Shown: one piece after another, positions 43,084-51,733 of the stretch | Position numbering within the stretch: the first letter of the stretch is position 1 | How the letters are laid out: each line of letters begins with the position of its first letter | From: Candidatus Obscuribacterales bacterium | GTDB taxonomy: Bacteria; Cyanobacteriota; Vampirovibrionia; Obscuribacterales; Obscuribacteraceae | Direction: 5' to 3' | Length of the DNA stretch: 64,000 nt | NCBI GenBank assembly: GCA_019747875.1 | Contig: JAIEQI010000032.1 | Span: 18,586 to 82,585 of the forward strand | Position numbers and translations under genes: made by a program | Notes under the pieces: generated by a model | Databases searched by the model: none | Seen by the model: only the letters and a program-made list of their open reading frames with translations | Told to the model about the DNA's origin: nothing

Positions 43084-43149
43084 ATAGATCCGCTCTGGGG
43101 GCTCGCTGGGCTATCGCCTCTTGTCGATGTTTCTGTTTCCTTGCCTCTC

Positions 43150-45273
43150 CTAAGAGGCTTTCTTCTCTTGGATTGGAACTATGAATGCGCGACCGCTGTG
43201 TCGCAGTGAGGAACCTCCTACGTCGCGTGTGACGAACTGGCGCTGACCGGAGCTGTTTTCCCAGATCTGTCTTCCCAGTCCAATACCGATGTGGCTGCCT
43301 GTTTCTTTGTTGACGGGCACGTATAGCTGTCCGCTGGCAATGGCTTCGTTCATTGACACTTCACGCCATCCGCGGCGACGCATATCTTGCATCGTGTTGG
43401 TCACGGCTAGATTGGTGTTGATTTCTACGCCCATGCGTTGAAGCGCTCTGGTCACAGCAATTGCGCAGCCTTTGTTACCGTATTCGGTGGCACCGGCTGC
43501 TTCGCGCCAGAACTGTTCGCCGACCATTTTGTTGAGACTTTCAGCGGCTTGGCGCATGTTCTCAACATAGACGACTGGTCCTGATCCATTGCGTGCATTT
43601 TCCTGCATGCGATATGCCTGGCGCGCGCTTTCGACAAATCTGCGGTAGTCTGCGTTGCCTTCAGCTTCTTCCTTCGAGACGTTGCGTCCGAGGACGAAGG
43701 AGAGTGCGACGCGGCCCGGGTCTGCATTGCCGGTTTCGCCAGGCTTGACTCCATTCGATTGATCCATAGCAATCTTGGAGATAGTGTGGCTGGCTGCCAG
43801 TTCTTGAACTTTGTCGGGAAGCATTTGTGAAACCATTTGCTTCATCTCGTCTTCCGTTCCTTCTCCATTTTTCATTTTTTGGAGGAACGGATCGAGATCC
43901 TTATCATTGCCACTGGCTTGAGCAGCTTTGATTGAATCTCTCATTTTCTTGAGATTCTTGGCCTGGTCTGGAGTGAGCTTGCCTTGCTTGATCAACTCAG
44001 CGATCTGGTCGTCGGTAAGTCCAGACATCCAGTTATTGAGTTGGTCATAAGTCATGCCGTAGCGACCGACGCCCCATCCGCGATCGCCGCGCTTGCTGAC
44101 GTAGTCGTATGGTTTTTGCTCACCACGGCTGGTGTAGCTGGCGATGGTATCTTTCATCGCTTGCATACGCTGAGCTTCGTCAGGGATGCGCTTCACCGGT
44201 GGTGTCATGTTGTCGATGTCGCTGCGCGGAACATTTGATCCCGTTGACGGACCATCAGTTATGCGGCGCGTGTCTTGCATGGTGCGACCCGCCTTCTCAG
44301 GCAGTCCGCTAGCTGGATTGATTTGAGTTTCAGGAGATTTTTGCTCCGGATTCTCAAGGTTCTTTTTAACGTCTTCAGGAAGTTGCGAATCACGCAGCAA
44401 GCCTTGTGAGTCGTCTATCTTCGTTTGAAGTTGTGGATTGCCTTGTTTCAGTTGAGCATCTAGATAAGTGTACAGCGCTCCGCCTGCGGCTTTCTGCTGG
44501 TCAGTGAGTTGTGTGCTGTCGCCATTGCGCTCATATTGAATGACGATTTCCTTCTGTCCAGTCTGCTTAGGATTGCTGAACATCTCGACAGTGCCATCTT
44601 TCTTGACGAGGAAATCTGGCTTGGGTGCTTCTGTATCTTCTGGATTGGAAAGCGCTACTTTGATGGTTGGCGATTCGCCAGGCTGCAGCTTTTCCTTCGG
44701 CAATTGATCGCCGGCAGCAGTTTTGTCGATAATTGGGAACTGAAGCGGTTTTGCTTCGTTCTTCGTTTCTTGAGCCGGTGCGCCGACTTTGTTGTCGCTA
44801 GCCTTGTTTTGCTGTTCAACCAGGAATACGCGCGGCAAGCCTTCCGATTTAGGAGCCTTAAGCCCGTTGAGCTCTTGCTCAAGAGATGGTTGATCTTGCT
44901 TGCTTGTTAGCGTGCGTGCTTCCTGCTTCTGTTCTGCTTTGTGCGAAACGCGCTCTACCGGAGCCGGTTCGGTGCTGTGGAGCAGGCGCTCTCTAGAATT
45001 TCCATGATCTTTTGCTCTGGCGCTGACTTTGTGTTCACCAGCGTCTGATGATGAAAGCGAAAGACGTGCAATGTGCAGCGGTGCGGGGGAGCTGCTGGTG
45101 GTGGATCTCTCCGAGCTGGAATGGCTCGACAGTGAACGTGTGGCTTCACCGTGCAGAGAGGAGGAATAGTTGCTAAAACGACTGGAAAGAGTGGACTCGC
45201 CGCGGGACTCGCGTCCGCCTTCGACTGAGCGTTTTCCGCCGTCTCCAACCTGTGGGATAGCGTCTTGCGACAT
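43150..45273 (-). CDS. NlpC/P60-like protein A with long disordered N-terminus
   Basis: Protein of 707 residues, paralogous to the next gene. Residues 1-180 are Ser/Arg/Glu-rich and disordered, with no signal peptide. Around 205-275 is a module shared with the paralogue (DFLVKKDGTVEMFSNPK). Around 395-420 is GDRGWGVGRYGMTYDQLNNWMSGL, also shared. The C-terminal 120 residues have Cys603 in GNKGCAIAVTRAL and His661 in GSHIGIGLG, the order and spacing of NlpC/P60-type amidases or endopeptidases. A peptidoglycan or peptide substrate is inferred. Both paralogues lie on the same strand with a 450-base gap, so they are separate transcripts. Confidence 0.75.
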   Translation of the reverse strand: MSQDAIPQVGDGGKRSVEGGRESRGESTLSSRFSNYSSSLHGEATRSLSSHSSSERSTTSSSPAPLHIARLSLSSSDAGEHKVSARAKDHGNSRERLLHSTEPAPVERVSHKAEQKQEARTLTSKQDQPSLEQELNGLKAPKSEGLPRVFLVEQQNKASDNKVGAPAQETKNEAKPLQFPIIDKTAAGDQLPKEKLQPGESPTIKVALSNPEDTEAPKPDFLVKKDGTVEMFSNPKQTGQKEIVIQYERNGDSTQLTDQQKAAGGALYTYLDAQLKQGNPQLQTKIDDSQGLLRDSQLPEDVKKNLENPEQKSPETQINPASGLPEKAGRTMQDTRRITDGPSTGSNVPRSDIDNMTPPVKRIPDEAQRMQAMKDTIASYTSRGEQKPYDYVSKRGDRGWGVGRYGMTYDQLNNWMSGLTDDQIAELIKQGKLTPDQAKNLKKMRDSIKAAQASGNDKDLDPFLQKMKNGEGTEDEMKQMVSQMLPDKVQELAASHTISKIAMDQSNGVKPGETGNADPGRVALSFVLGRNVSKEEAEGNADYRRFVESARQAYRMQENARNGSGPVVYVENMRQAAESLNKMVGEQFWREAAGATEYGNKGCAIAVTRALQRMGVEINTNLAVTNTMQDMRRRGWREVSMNEAIASGQLYVPVNKETGSHIGIGLGRQIWENSSGQRQFVTRDVGGSSLRHSGRAFIVPIQEKKAS

Positions 45274-45729
45274 GTGGATGAATCTCCCCGATGGACCGAA
45301 TAAATACCCTAACGGTCAAATAATAGGGGAAAGACTAAATTAAAGTAAGGCCGCACGGTACGTAGGATTCCCACGCTTTTGATTATATTTCGATCTTTGG
45401 ACGGCAATTGTCTAATATTGGCCCGTTCTGGCTTTCACTGATTTCTCTACACGATTTCGTTTATATGATCGCTGAAAGTGCTACTGTGTATGGCTTTTGC
45501 CGGCTGTCGGCAAATGAATCGTTTCAGTAAAGTCCACTCAATTCTTTGCCAGTTCTTGAAAAATTGTTGGGACTCAGATCCGAATGTGCCGCGAAGCACG
45601 AATCCCAGTTGCGGTAGCAATTGGGCCAAAGCAATTTTGGCGGTCTTTTAGCTTGTATCCATCATGCAATTAGTTCAAGACATTAAATCGATAACGGATC
45701 CGTGCCTGCCGATGCTATCAAGCAAGATC
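45274..45729. other. 456-base intergenic gap
   Basis: No convincing gene. A 7-base stem TTTGCCG/CGGCAAA with a 5-base loop lies at 45496-45514 but without a T-run. The A/T-rich part next to 45300-45450 may hold the promoter of the downstream minus-strand gene. A 60-codon minus-strand frame here has no family likeness and no ribosome site. Confidence 0.5.
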
Positions 45730-47604
45730 TCAGACCGGTTCGAAAGCTCTTACCCCGCCGTAGGCTTTGAAGTTGACCAGCTTTTGGACGTGATCGCTGG
45801 CTTCGCGCCCATTGCCGAGGTACACTGTAATGTGCCCGTGCGGGTGCCCTTCAGATTTTCCGAACACCAGGACAGTTCCCGGTTTGAGATTGTCCGCCGA
45901 AACTTCCTTGAAGTTCTTATTTTGCGCCAGTTGCGGAGCCGCCATGTAGGCAGAGTTTCCGTAGAGATGAACTCCGAAATTATCTAGCGTGTCGGCAACT
46001 TCGCGATAACACCAACCGACGGTATTGTTGTTCAACGCATTCTTTTCTGCTGCGCGAGCAATGCGGAATGCTAGAGGTGAGGCTGGATCGTTGCTTTGCT
46101 GCCAGTCGATGCGATCGCCCTTGCCGGCTTGATCTCTAGCGGCTGCCAGACCCATCACCTTCAACGACGCGCTCATGAACTCTTTGTTTTTCGGGTCGTT
46201 TTTGTCGGCATCGCTTAACTGACCGAGCGGCTTTCCTAGGTGCATTGCAAGGGCAACTTGCTCTGCAGGAAGTTTCTTTGCCGCAGCATCATCAAGGACG
46301 CCCTTCATGACTGCTTCTTGCATCTCTTTCGGGAAGAACTTCTGAATGTCGGAGGCGTTAAGGGTGCCTTTGCCTTCCTTCATCGTGTCCAGAAACTGAC
46401 CAAATTCCTTGCAGAACTGCTGGTCTTTGAACTTCGCCGCAAAGTCCTTCGGTACCTTTCCTTTCTTTGCCAATTGCTCCATTAATTTTCCGAGCTTGCT
46501 GAAATCTGGAGGGGTTCCAAGCACTTCATTGAAGTCTTCCAGGCTCGAAAGCCAGGACATAAACAGATCGGCGGTGAGCCCGTAACGACCGACGCCAAAC
46601 CCGTTCTCGGGTGTGCGGCGCAGTGTTTCATAAGGATGTTCCTTATTTGCGCCTGACAGAGCGGCAATAGATTCTTTCAAATATTGATAGCTTTTTTGCT
46701 GCTCTGGCTTCTCCGGCTGAAATTGTTGTGACGGCTCCGCGCCGTTATCACTTGCCGGCGGAAAGTAATCGTCAGCTTCTTCGCGACTCATGCTGCCGTT
46801 GCGCTTGAACATCTCAGTGGCATTTTGCGCGCGCTGCGCACTGGACTCATCAGCTTCACGTAATCGTTGTTCTTGCGCTGCCGCCTCCATTGCAGTTTTT
46901 TCTTGTTCCTGTTTTGTAAGCAATTCTTTGCGCTGTCCGAGCCATGTCTCAATTTCGCGTGCTGCCTTCAGCTGTGCTTCGCTTGCATCAGTAGTACCTT
47001 CCAACTGAATCACAAGCGGTGCATCTTGTCCGCTCGATGTTTTTTCCGGCGCCTTCAGCATTTCTACCGTACCATCTCGTTTAATCAAGACATCCGGCTT
47101 GATCTCGCCTTGGCTGCTTGCCGGTGCCATTACAAATGTTCTGTCCGCATTTTGAGAGAGAACTGAAACTTCCTGTGTCTGTGCACTGACGCGTTCCACG
47201 GGGCGATCGGCTGATGGGGCGCCGTTATCCGTTGTTTTGCTGGCATCCTTAGTCTTATCAATTAGGAGACCTGCGCTGGCAAGCTCTAACATTGATTTGC
47301 TTGGATCGAGCGAGCCGGCTGTTACAGGCTTCACCTCGGAATTCTGAGTTGAAGCTGTCTTGTCAGAGATCTTCGTCGAACGATCTTCGATCACCAGCGC
47401 TTGCAACGATGTTGTCTCTGGCGCAAATCGCATGACTTGCGAGCTTGCAAGTCCGATCGAGCTGTCGCTTGCAAGCGGGCTGGACAACGCAAGAGAAGAT
47501 TCAATTTGAAGAGGTGAAGTATTTAGTGATACAGATTTTTCAGACGCGTTTGCCTGATCGCCCATCACAAAGGAGCGATCGCCTATTCCATTGTCGTGAA
47601 CCAT
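45730..47604 (-). CDS. NlpC/P60-like protein B with long disordered N-terminus
   Basis: Protein of 624 residues with the same architecture as the gene at 43150. Residues 1-175 are polar and unstructured without an export signal. The shared module DVLIKRDGTVEMLKAPEK lies near 178-195. A charged helical part follows (230-260), then GFGVGRYGLTADLFMSWLSSL near 345. The C-terminal catalytic-like domain has C532 in GWCYREVADTL and H591 in HGHITVYLGNGREASDH. The latter is closer to canonical NlpC/P60 or CHAP motifs than its paralogue and contains LKPGTVLVFG, typical of that fold. An AGGAAGG site precedes the ATG. Possible wall hydrolase or effector. Confidence 0.78.
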   Translation of the reverse strand: MVHDNGIGDRSFVMGDQANASEKSVSLNTSPLQIESSLALSSPLASDSSIGLASSQVMRFAPETTSLQALVIEDRSTKISDKTASTQNSEVKPVTAGSLDPSKSMLELASAGLLIDKTKDASKTTDNGAPSADRPVERVSAQTQEVSVLSQNADRTFVMAPASSQGEIKPDVLIKRDGTVEMLKAPEKTSSGQDAPLVIQLEGTTDASEAQLKAAREIETWLGQRKELLTKQEQEKTAMEAAAQEQRLREADESSAQRAQNATEMFKRNGSMSREEADDYFPPASDNGAEPSQQFQPEKPEQQKSYQYLKESIAALSGANKEHPYETLRRTPENGFGVGRYGLTADLFMSWLSSLEDFNEVLGTPPDFSKLGKLMEQLAKKGKVPKDFAAKFKDQQFCKEFGQFLDTMKEGKGTLNASDIQKFFPKEMQEAVMKGVLDDAAAKKLPAEQVALAMHLGKPLGQLSDADKNDPKNKEFMSASLKVMGLAAARDQAGKGDRIDWQQSNDPASPLAFRIARAAEKNALNNNTVGWCYREVADTLDNFGVHLYGNSAYMAAPQLAQNKNFKEVSADNLKPGTVLVFGKSEGHPHGHITVYLGNGREASDHVQKLVNFKAYGGVRAFEPV

Positions 47605-47909
47605 TACCGAGCCTTCCTATGAGCAGCGAAAGTGTGACTTTTGCTACCCCCCACAGGTATTGTAAGTGGAAATTCATGGAAGTAAAGGGGCCAGTTTGTG
47701 GAAATTACGTGAAATTCCCACGAGCTTGTTTTTAATTTTATTTTTTCCGCGCCCCACGCCCAGGCGCATGGGCTTATTACGTATTTACTGGGCCTCTAGC
47801 AAAACCTACATTTATAGGAGCTATTAGTGGTGGAGTTGAGACGGGCGATTGCCCCCAGCCAGGCTCCAGAGTTGAAGTCCTATGGCTTGGGGACGTTTCG
47901 GAATGAAGA
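47605..47909. other. 305-base divergent intergenic region
   Basis: Divergent upstream region of the NlpC-like gene B and the 745-residue protein gene. It has a T-rich run near 47728-47750 and no coding frame that I trust. Promoters for both genes are expected here but no clear -35/-10 pair stands out. Confidence 0.5.
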
Positions 47910-50147
47910 ATGACTGAGCGATTTAGCGAACGCAAAACAGATTCGTCCAACAATGAGTTTGGTGGACGCAATGTTCCTCCGTTGCCGCCGGAGTTCAATT
48001 CTGATGGGACGAATCGCCAGCCTAATAGAGATGGCGTTCGTTTTCCTGAGATTGATAAGCGGGGCAAAGGTCCGTGGTGGCCAGTTGATCGACCGCCTCC
48101 GTATGTGCCTGGCGAGCGGCGCTTTGACCGCGAAGACAAACCAGGTGGCTGGGGCGTTAAGTGGTTCGAGGATGGACCAATCCTCAGACCGCGGCCGCCT
48201 GAACCTAAGCCAGAGCCGCCTGACACAAGAAATAATGGCAAGATTGTTTATCCGGATCAAATTCAACCACCTTTGATGTCTGACACGGACGCTCGTAAGT
48301 CAGTTAATATAAATGCCGACGCGCGCTGGCTCTATCTGACTGGGGCGGGGACTGGTGCTGCCGTTGTTGGTGGCACGCACTTTATGGATAAGTACACCGG
48401 CGGTTTTGACCCGAATAATCGCCAAGGCTTGGTTAAGTTTTGGCGGGATAATCTCAGTCCTTCCGAGAGAGCTGTTCCGGTTCGAAAAGAATTACTCAAT
48501 AGAATCGATACTGAAATACTGCCAGCTGCAGAAGTCGCGGCAAATGCTTCCGGAAGAACGTTTGCAAGGCACCTGGGGTACAGGTCGGATCTGGCGACGA
48601 AATTTGTCGCTGAGACGCCAAAGGGTCCATTGCCTCAGCTTGAGGCAGAATTCTGGAAGGCGCGTGTAGATCTCGTTCGTACCGATACGTCATTTACTCG
48701 TGCCAATATAATGATGAATTCCGGAACGCCCGAACAGGTCGCTGCCCGCACAAAATTATTCACAACACATGATGCTACACAGCTTGCGACACAGGCTGAT
48801 GAGTTCTGGATGGCGTCGCAAGCTAATAAGACAGCAGCAGATGGGCTTACGGCAGCGAAAGAATCTCGCCATGCTGCCCTTGCTTCGGTTACCCAAGCTC
48901 AGAGGGGGTCGATCACCACTGCTGGTGAGGCTTTGCTGAAAGGTGCGGCCGGTGGCTTGGTGGTAACGACTGCCGCCGTGATCGCAGACAATCTATTGGA
49001 TCGGGCTTTGGGAAATAGTCCCGAGTTATCGAATCAAGCCCATTGGGGACTGCAGGGCATTGGTATGCCGTTAATGCTCGCATCAAGGTGGAGCATGCCT
49101 GCAAAGCTTGCCGGCTCGCTTGCTTTGATAGCTGGTTCGCATGCACTTGACCAAGCTTATGGACCGCCAACAGGAGCGTTCTCTGCCTTCGCGCGTCCTA
49201 GCCTCCCAGAGATCGGATTGGCTACGGCCGGAGCGATGATGCCTGTCGGTGACGGCAAGACTAAGTTGGCTTTGGCAGCTGGCGGATATCTGCTCGGAAA
49301 AACATGGAATTATCTTGATGCCAAATATGAGCTGACTGGTCGCACTGAACCTGGTTTGCGTGATGCTTCCATTGCTGCCACCGAATACGATATCAAATCG
49401 CCTTCCGAAAATAGCTTCTTGTTCGCTGCGCAAGAGATGCGCAAGTTCGCAGAGAAGAATGAGCAAGCAGCATCGGTAATCATTCGCAATTGGAACCTTG
49501 AACATCCTAATTCACTAGCAATCGAGAATGAGCGGAGTGCCGGAGCTATGATGCTTGGCTATGCCGAAGCGGCATTAGCTAAAGGCACCAGAGTCGATCA
49601 AGATAAGTTCGATAAAGTAGGCGATCGCATGCTTGCCGGTAAGGATTACGATTTTGGTGGGCAGGCTGCGAATTATTTCAATGCTGCGCTGGATAATCTG
49701 CGCGCCGCTGAAAAATTATCGAGAGAAAATCAAGGGCGTGCCATCGCAGGCGGTGTCATCGACGGCTCGTATACCAGTACGCTTTTGGCCGGACAGGCAC
49801 GGGTAACCGAATCGCTAGATAAGATTTATGGCTCTCACGATATTGAGAAGGTGTTCGCGGAACTAAAGGCCAATGTCAATTCTCACGAAAGCGAAATGCG
49901 TAAGTTCGGCCAGAATCTCAAAGAACACGCAGAGCTTCTGACGGATAGAGATCCGCGCTACAAAGCCAAGATAATGCGCGATCTGGCGCTCCTGCATTTG
50001 GCTTATGGCGAACGGTCGATTGGCACAAATGGTGAACGAAGAGATCATTATGACAAAGCACTAGGCTATCTGGAGTGGTCTCGCAGGCTCGATAGCAAAG
50101 CTCCGGATTGGAGTGCCATTTATAAGATCGCCGCTAATCCTAAGTAA
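47910..50147 (+). CDS. Large unknown protein with Pro-rich start and hydrophobic Gly/Ala segments
   Basis: Unrecognised 745-residue protein. Residues 1-120 are Pro/Arg/Asp-rich and disordered. A hydrophobic stretch near 133-150 (YLTGAGTGAAVVGG) and a cluster of Gly/Ala-rich hydrophobic helices around 345-450 suggest membrane insertion without a classical signal peptide. The part from about 490 to 745 is helical with TPR-like spacing (NYFNAALDNLRAAEKL, KIMRDLALLHLAYGERS...HYDKALGYLEWSRRLD). Its style resembles the N-terminal helices of the proteins at 33815 and 51734, though no sequence identity was established. No partner gene is evident. Confidence 0.7.
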   Translation: MTERFSERKTDSSNNEFGGRNVPPLPPEFNSDGTNRQPNRDGVRFPEIDKRGKGPWWPVDRPPPYVPGERRFDREDKPGGWGVKWFEDGPILRPRPPEPKPEPPDTRNNGKIVYPDQIQPPLMSDTDARKSVNINADARWLYLTGAGTGAAVVGGTHFMDKYTGGFDPNNRQGLVKFWRDNLSPSERAVPVRKELLNRIDTEILPAAEVAANASGRTFARHLGYRSDLATKFVAETPKGPLPQLEAEFWKARVDLVRTDTSFTRANIMMNSGTPEQVAARTKLFTTHDATQLATQADEFWMASQANKTAADGLTAAKESRHAALASVTQAQRGSITTAGEALLKGAAGGLVVTTAAVIADNLLDRALGNSPELSNQAHWGLQGIGMPLMLASRWSMPAKLAGSLALIAGSHALDQAYGPPTGAFSAFARPSLPEIGLATAGAMMPVGDGKTKLALAAGGYLLGKTWNYLDAKYELTGRTEPGLRDASIAATEYDIKSPSENSFLFAAQEMRKFAEKNEQAASVIIRNWNLEHPNSLAIENERSAGAMMLGYAEAALAKGTRVDQDKFDKVGDRMLAGKDYDFGGQAANYFNAALDNLRAAEKLSRENQGRAIAGGVIDGSYTSTLLAGQARVTESLDKIYGSHDIEKVFAELKANVNSHESEMRKFGQNLKEHAELLTDRDPRYKAKIMRDLALLHLAYGERSIGTNGERRDHYDKALGYLEWSRRLDSKAPDWSAIYKIAANPK

Positions 50148-50388
50148 ATGCTGCAGCGACGAGGCGGGGCTGACCCTGCTTAGATCGGCTGCTTCTTCAG
50201 AAGGAGCGCTATTCTGGTTGAGACTAGCGCCGGAACGCTTGTGTTGTCTTCTGGAACCTGTGTCCGGCAAATATGTTACAAAAAGAATGCGTGATGTCAA
50301 GAGGGGCGGCGGTTTTGGGTATGAATAGATAGAATGGCTTTATCCCCCGAATTCCTAAAAAACCGAGCCTTTAAGTAAGTCCCCTAAC

Positions 50389-51396
50389 ATGAAGCAGTGC
50401 CCGCAATGCAAATCCGAATGCGAGCTGTTTGAACATAGCTGCCACTCTTGCGGTGCCGCCATTTCCAACGAGCAAGCCCCAGTCATACATAATTCCCCGC
50501 CCTCGAAAGAGGAGCTTGAGGAGAGTTATAGGGGTTGGATTGCGCGCGGTGCGGAGTGTCAAAAAGCGGGAAATCTGGAAGAAGCAAGCAATGCTTTGCG
50601 GGAAGCCGTTAAAAGGAGCCGTCTGTTAGCGGAGCCGGTGGACAAGGAAATAAGCGCGCGCCGCATGCTCGCAGAGGTGCTCGAAAAATTGGGGAAGATA
50701 CCGGAAGCTGCTGATCAGTACCGGATCATCTCGCAAGAATCTCAGACCCCAGGACTGCGCGAGCACTGGCTCAAAAAATCCCAGGACTTGCTGGCTAGTT
50801 CGCATTTGCCGTTTGATGAGCTATTCAAAAAGGAAGAGTTTCGGCCTTTCTTGGATGAAGAACTGCGCTACGTTCCCCTGTACTGTAGCGGCTGCAAGCG
50901 CCTTTTCACTGAAGCGGAGACCTTCAGCATCCGCCGAAAGTTCAATGAGACAATCCGCTGCTGGTGTGGCGTGGATGATAAGCCGATTGCGAAGGATGAC
51001 GCCAAGCCTTCGCTTGCTTTTGAACGTGGTAAAGCTATGAGCAGTGGTCAGCGAGCGAAGGCGATTTATATCGCTGGGGCGGAGCTTGCAGATGGGAAAA
51101 AACAGTCTACTGCGTGTTTACTGGCGCTCACTCTTGGTTGGTGCGGGGGCCACAAGTTTTATCTGGGGGAAATTGTTGCAGGGTGGATCTACTTACTCTG
51201 GTTTTGGACACTAGTGCCATTGCTTCTCTCTTTGTATGAAGCCATGCTCCTATCGCAAATGTCCCTAACTACTTTCAATATGTCATATAATTTGGACGTT
51301 ATCCTGTTGAAGATTCTTTCTCCCGAAGAGAAAAGTGACGCTGACAAGTCTGATGTTTTCTCTCTGGAGTTCGGCGAAACGAAAGAGGTTGGATAA
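50389..51396 (+). CDS. Zinc-ribbon/TPR protein with TM2 domain
   Basis: Protein of 335 residues. An N-terminal zinc ribbon (CPQCKSECELFEHSCHSCG, residues 3-21) is followed by a TPR-like helical region (about 45-140). A second Cys pair set follows (YCSGCKRLF ... CWC, about 164-200). The C-terminal TM2 domain has two membrane helices (ACLLALTLGWCGGHKFYLGEIVAGWIY, about 243-285). TM2 proteins place a short turn between two helices and are of uncertain function. No ribosome site is obvious. The stop is immediately followed by the GTG of the pterin dehydratase, so the two are co-translated. Confidence 0.8.
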   Translation: MKQCPQCKSECELFEHSCHSCGAAISNEQAPVIHNSPPSKEELEESYRGWIARGAECQKAGNLEEASNALREAVKRSRLLAEPVDKEISARRMLAEVLEKLGKIPEAADQYRIISQESQTPGLREHWLKKSQDLLASSHLPFDELFKKEEFRPFLDEELRYVPLYCSGCKRLFTEAETFSIRRKFNETIRCWCGVDDKPIAKDDAKPSLAFERGKAMSSGQRAKAIYIAGAELADGKKQSTACLLALTLGWCGGHKFYLGEIVAGWIYLLWFWTLVPLLLSLYEAMLLSQMSLTTFNMSYNLDVILLKILSPEEKSDADKSDVFSLEFGETKEVG

Positions 51397-51723
51397 GTGT
51401 CATTAGCAGAAAAAAAATGCGACGCATGTGTCAATGCGGTGCGGTCTCTCAACGAGTCAGAATACGCTCCTTTACTGGAACAAGTGAAGGGTTGGACTGT
51501 AATCGACAAGCATCATTTGCAGAAATCCTTCAAAACAAAGAACTTTCAGGAGGCGCTGGATTTAGCCAATGCGATCGGAGCAATTGCCGAGGAACAAGGA
51601 CACCATCCGGATTTGATAGTGCGTTGGGGAGAGCTGAAGATCGATATGTGGACGCACAAAGTTGATGGACTAACTGAAGCAGACTTTGTTTTAGCGGCAA
51701 AAATTGATTGCGTAAGAGCTTAA
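51397..51723 (+). CDS. phhB: Pterin-4a-carbinolamine dehydratase
   Basis: Dehydrates 4a-hydroxytetrahydrobiopterin during recycling of the cofactor of aromatic amino-acid hydroxylases; also occurs as an assembly or moonlighting protein. The protein has 108 residues. The catalytic EEQGHHPDLIVRWGELKIDMWTHKVDGLTEADFVLAAKID matches the family, with both His residues of the active site present. The GTG start directly abuts the upstream TAA and has a GAGGT site. No phenylalanine hydroxylase is seen in the window; a PTR1/FolM-like SDR lies at 36243. Confidence 0.93.
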   Translation: MSLAEKKCDACVNAVRSLNESEYAPLLEQVKGWTVIDKHHLQKSFKTKNFQEALDLANAIGAIAEEQGHHPDLIVRWGELKIDMWTHKVDGLTEADFVLAAKIDCVRA

Positions 51724-51733
51724 CACACTTGTA

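Noticed and set aside
45496..45514. TTTGCCG/CGGCAAA hairpin as terminator
   Set aside because: Short stem without a T-run on either strand and not immediately behind a gene end.
45447..45629. 60-codon minus-strand frame in the 45.3-45.7 kb gap
   Set aside because: No ribosome site and no recognisable family; insufficient evidence to call a gene.
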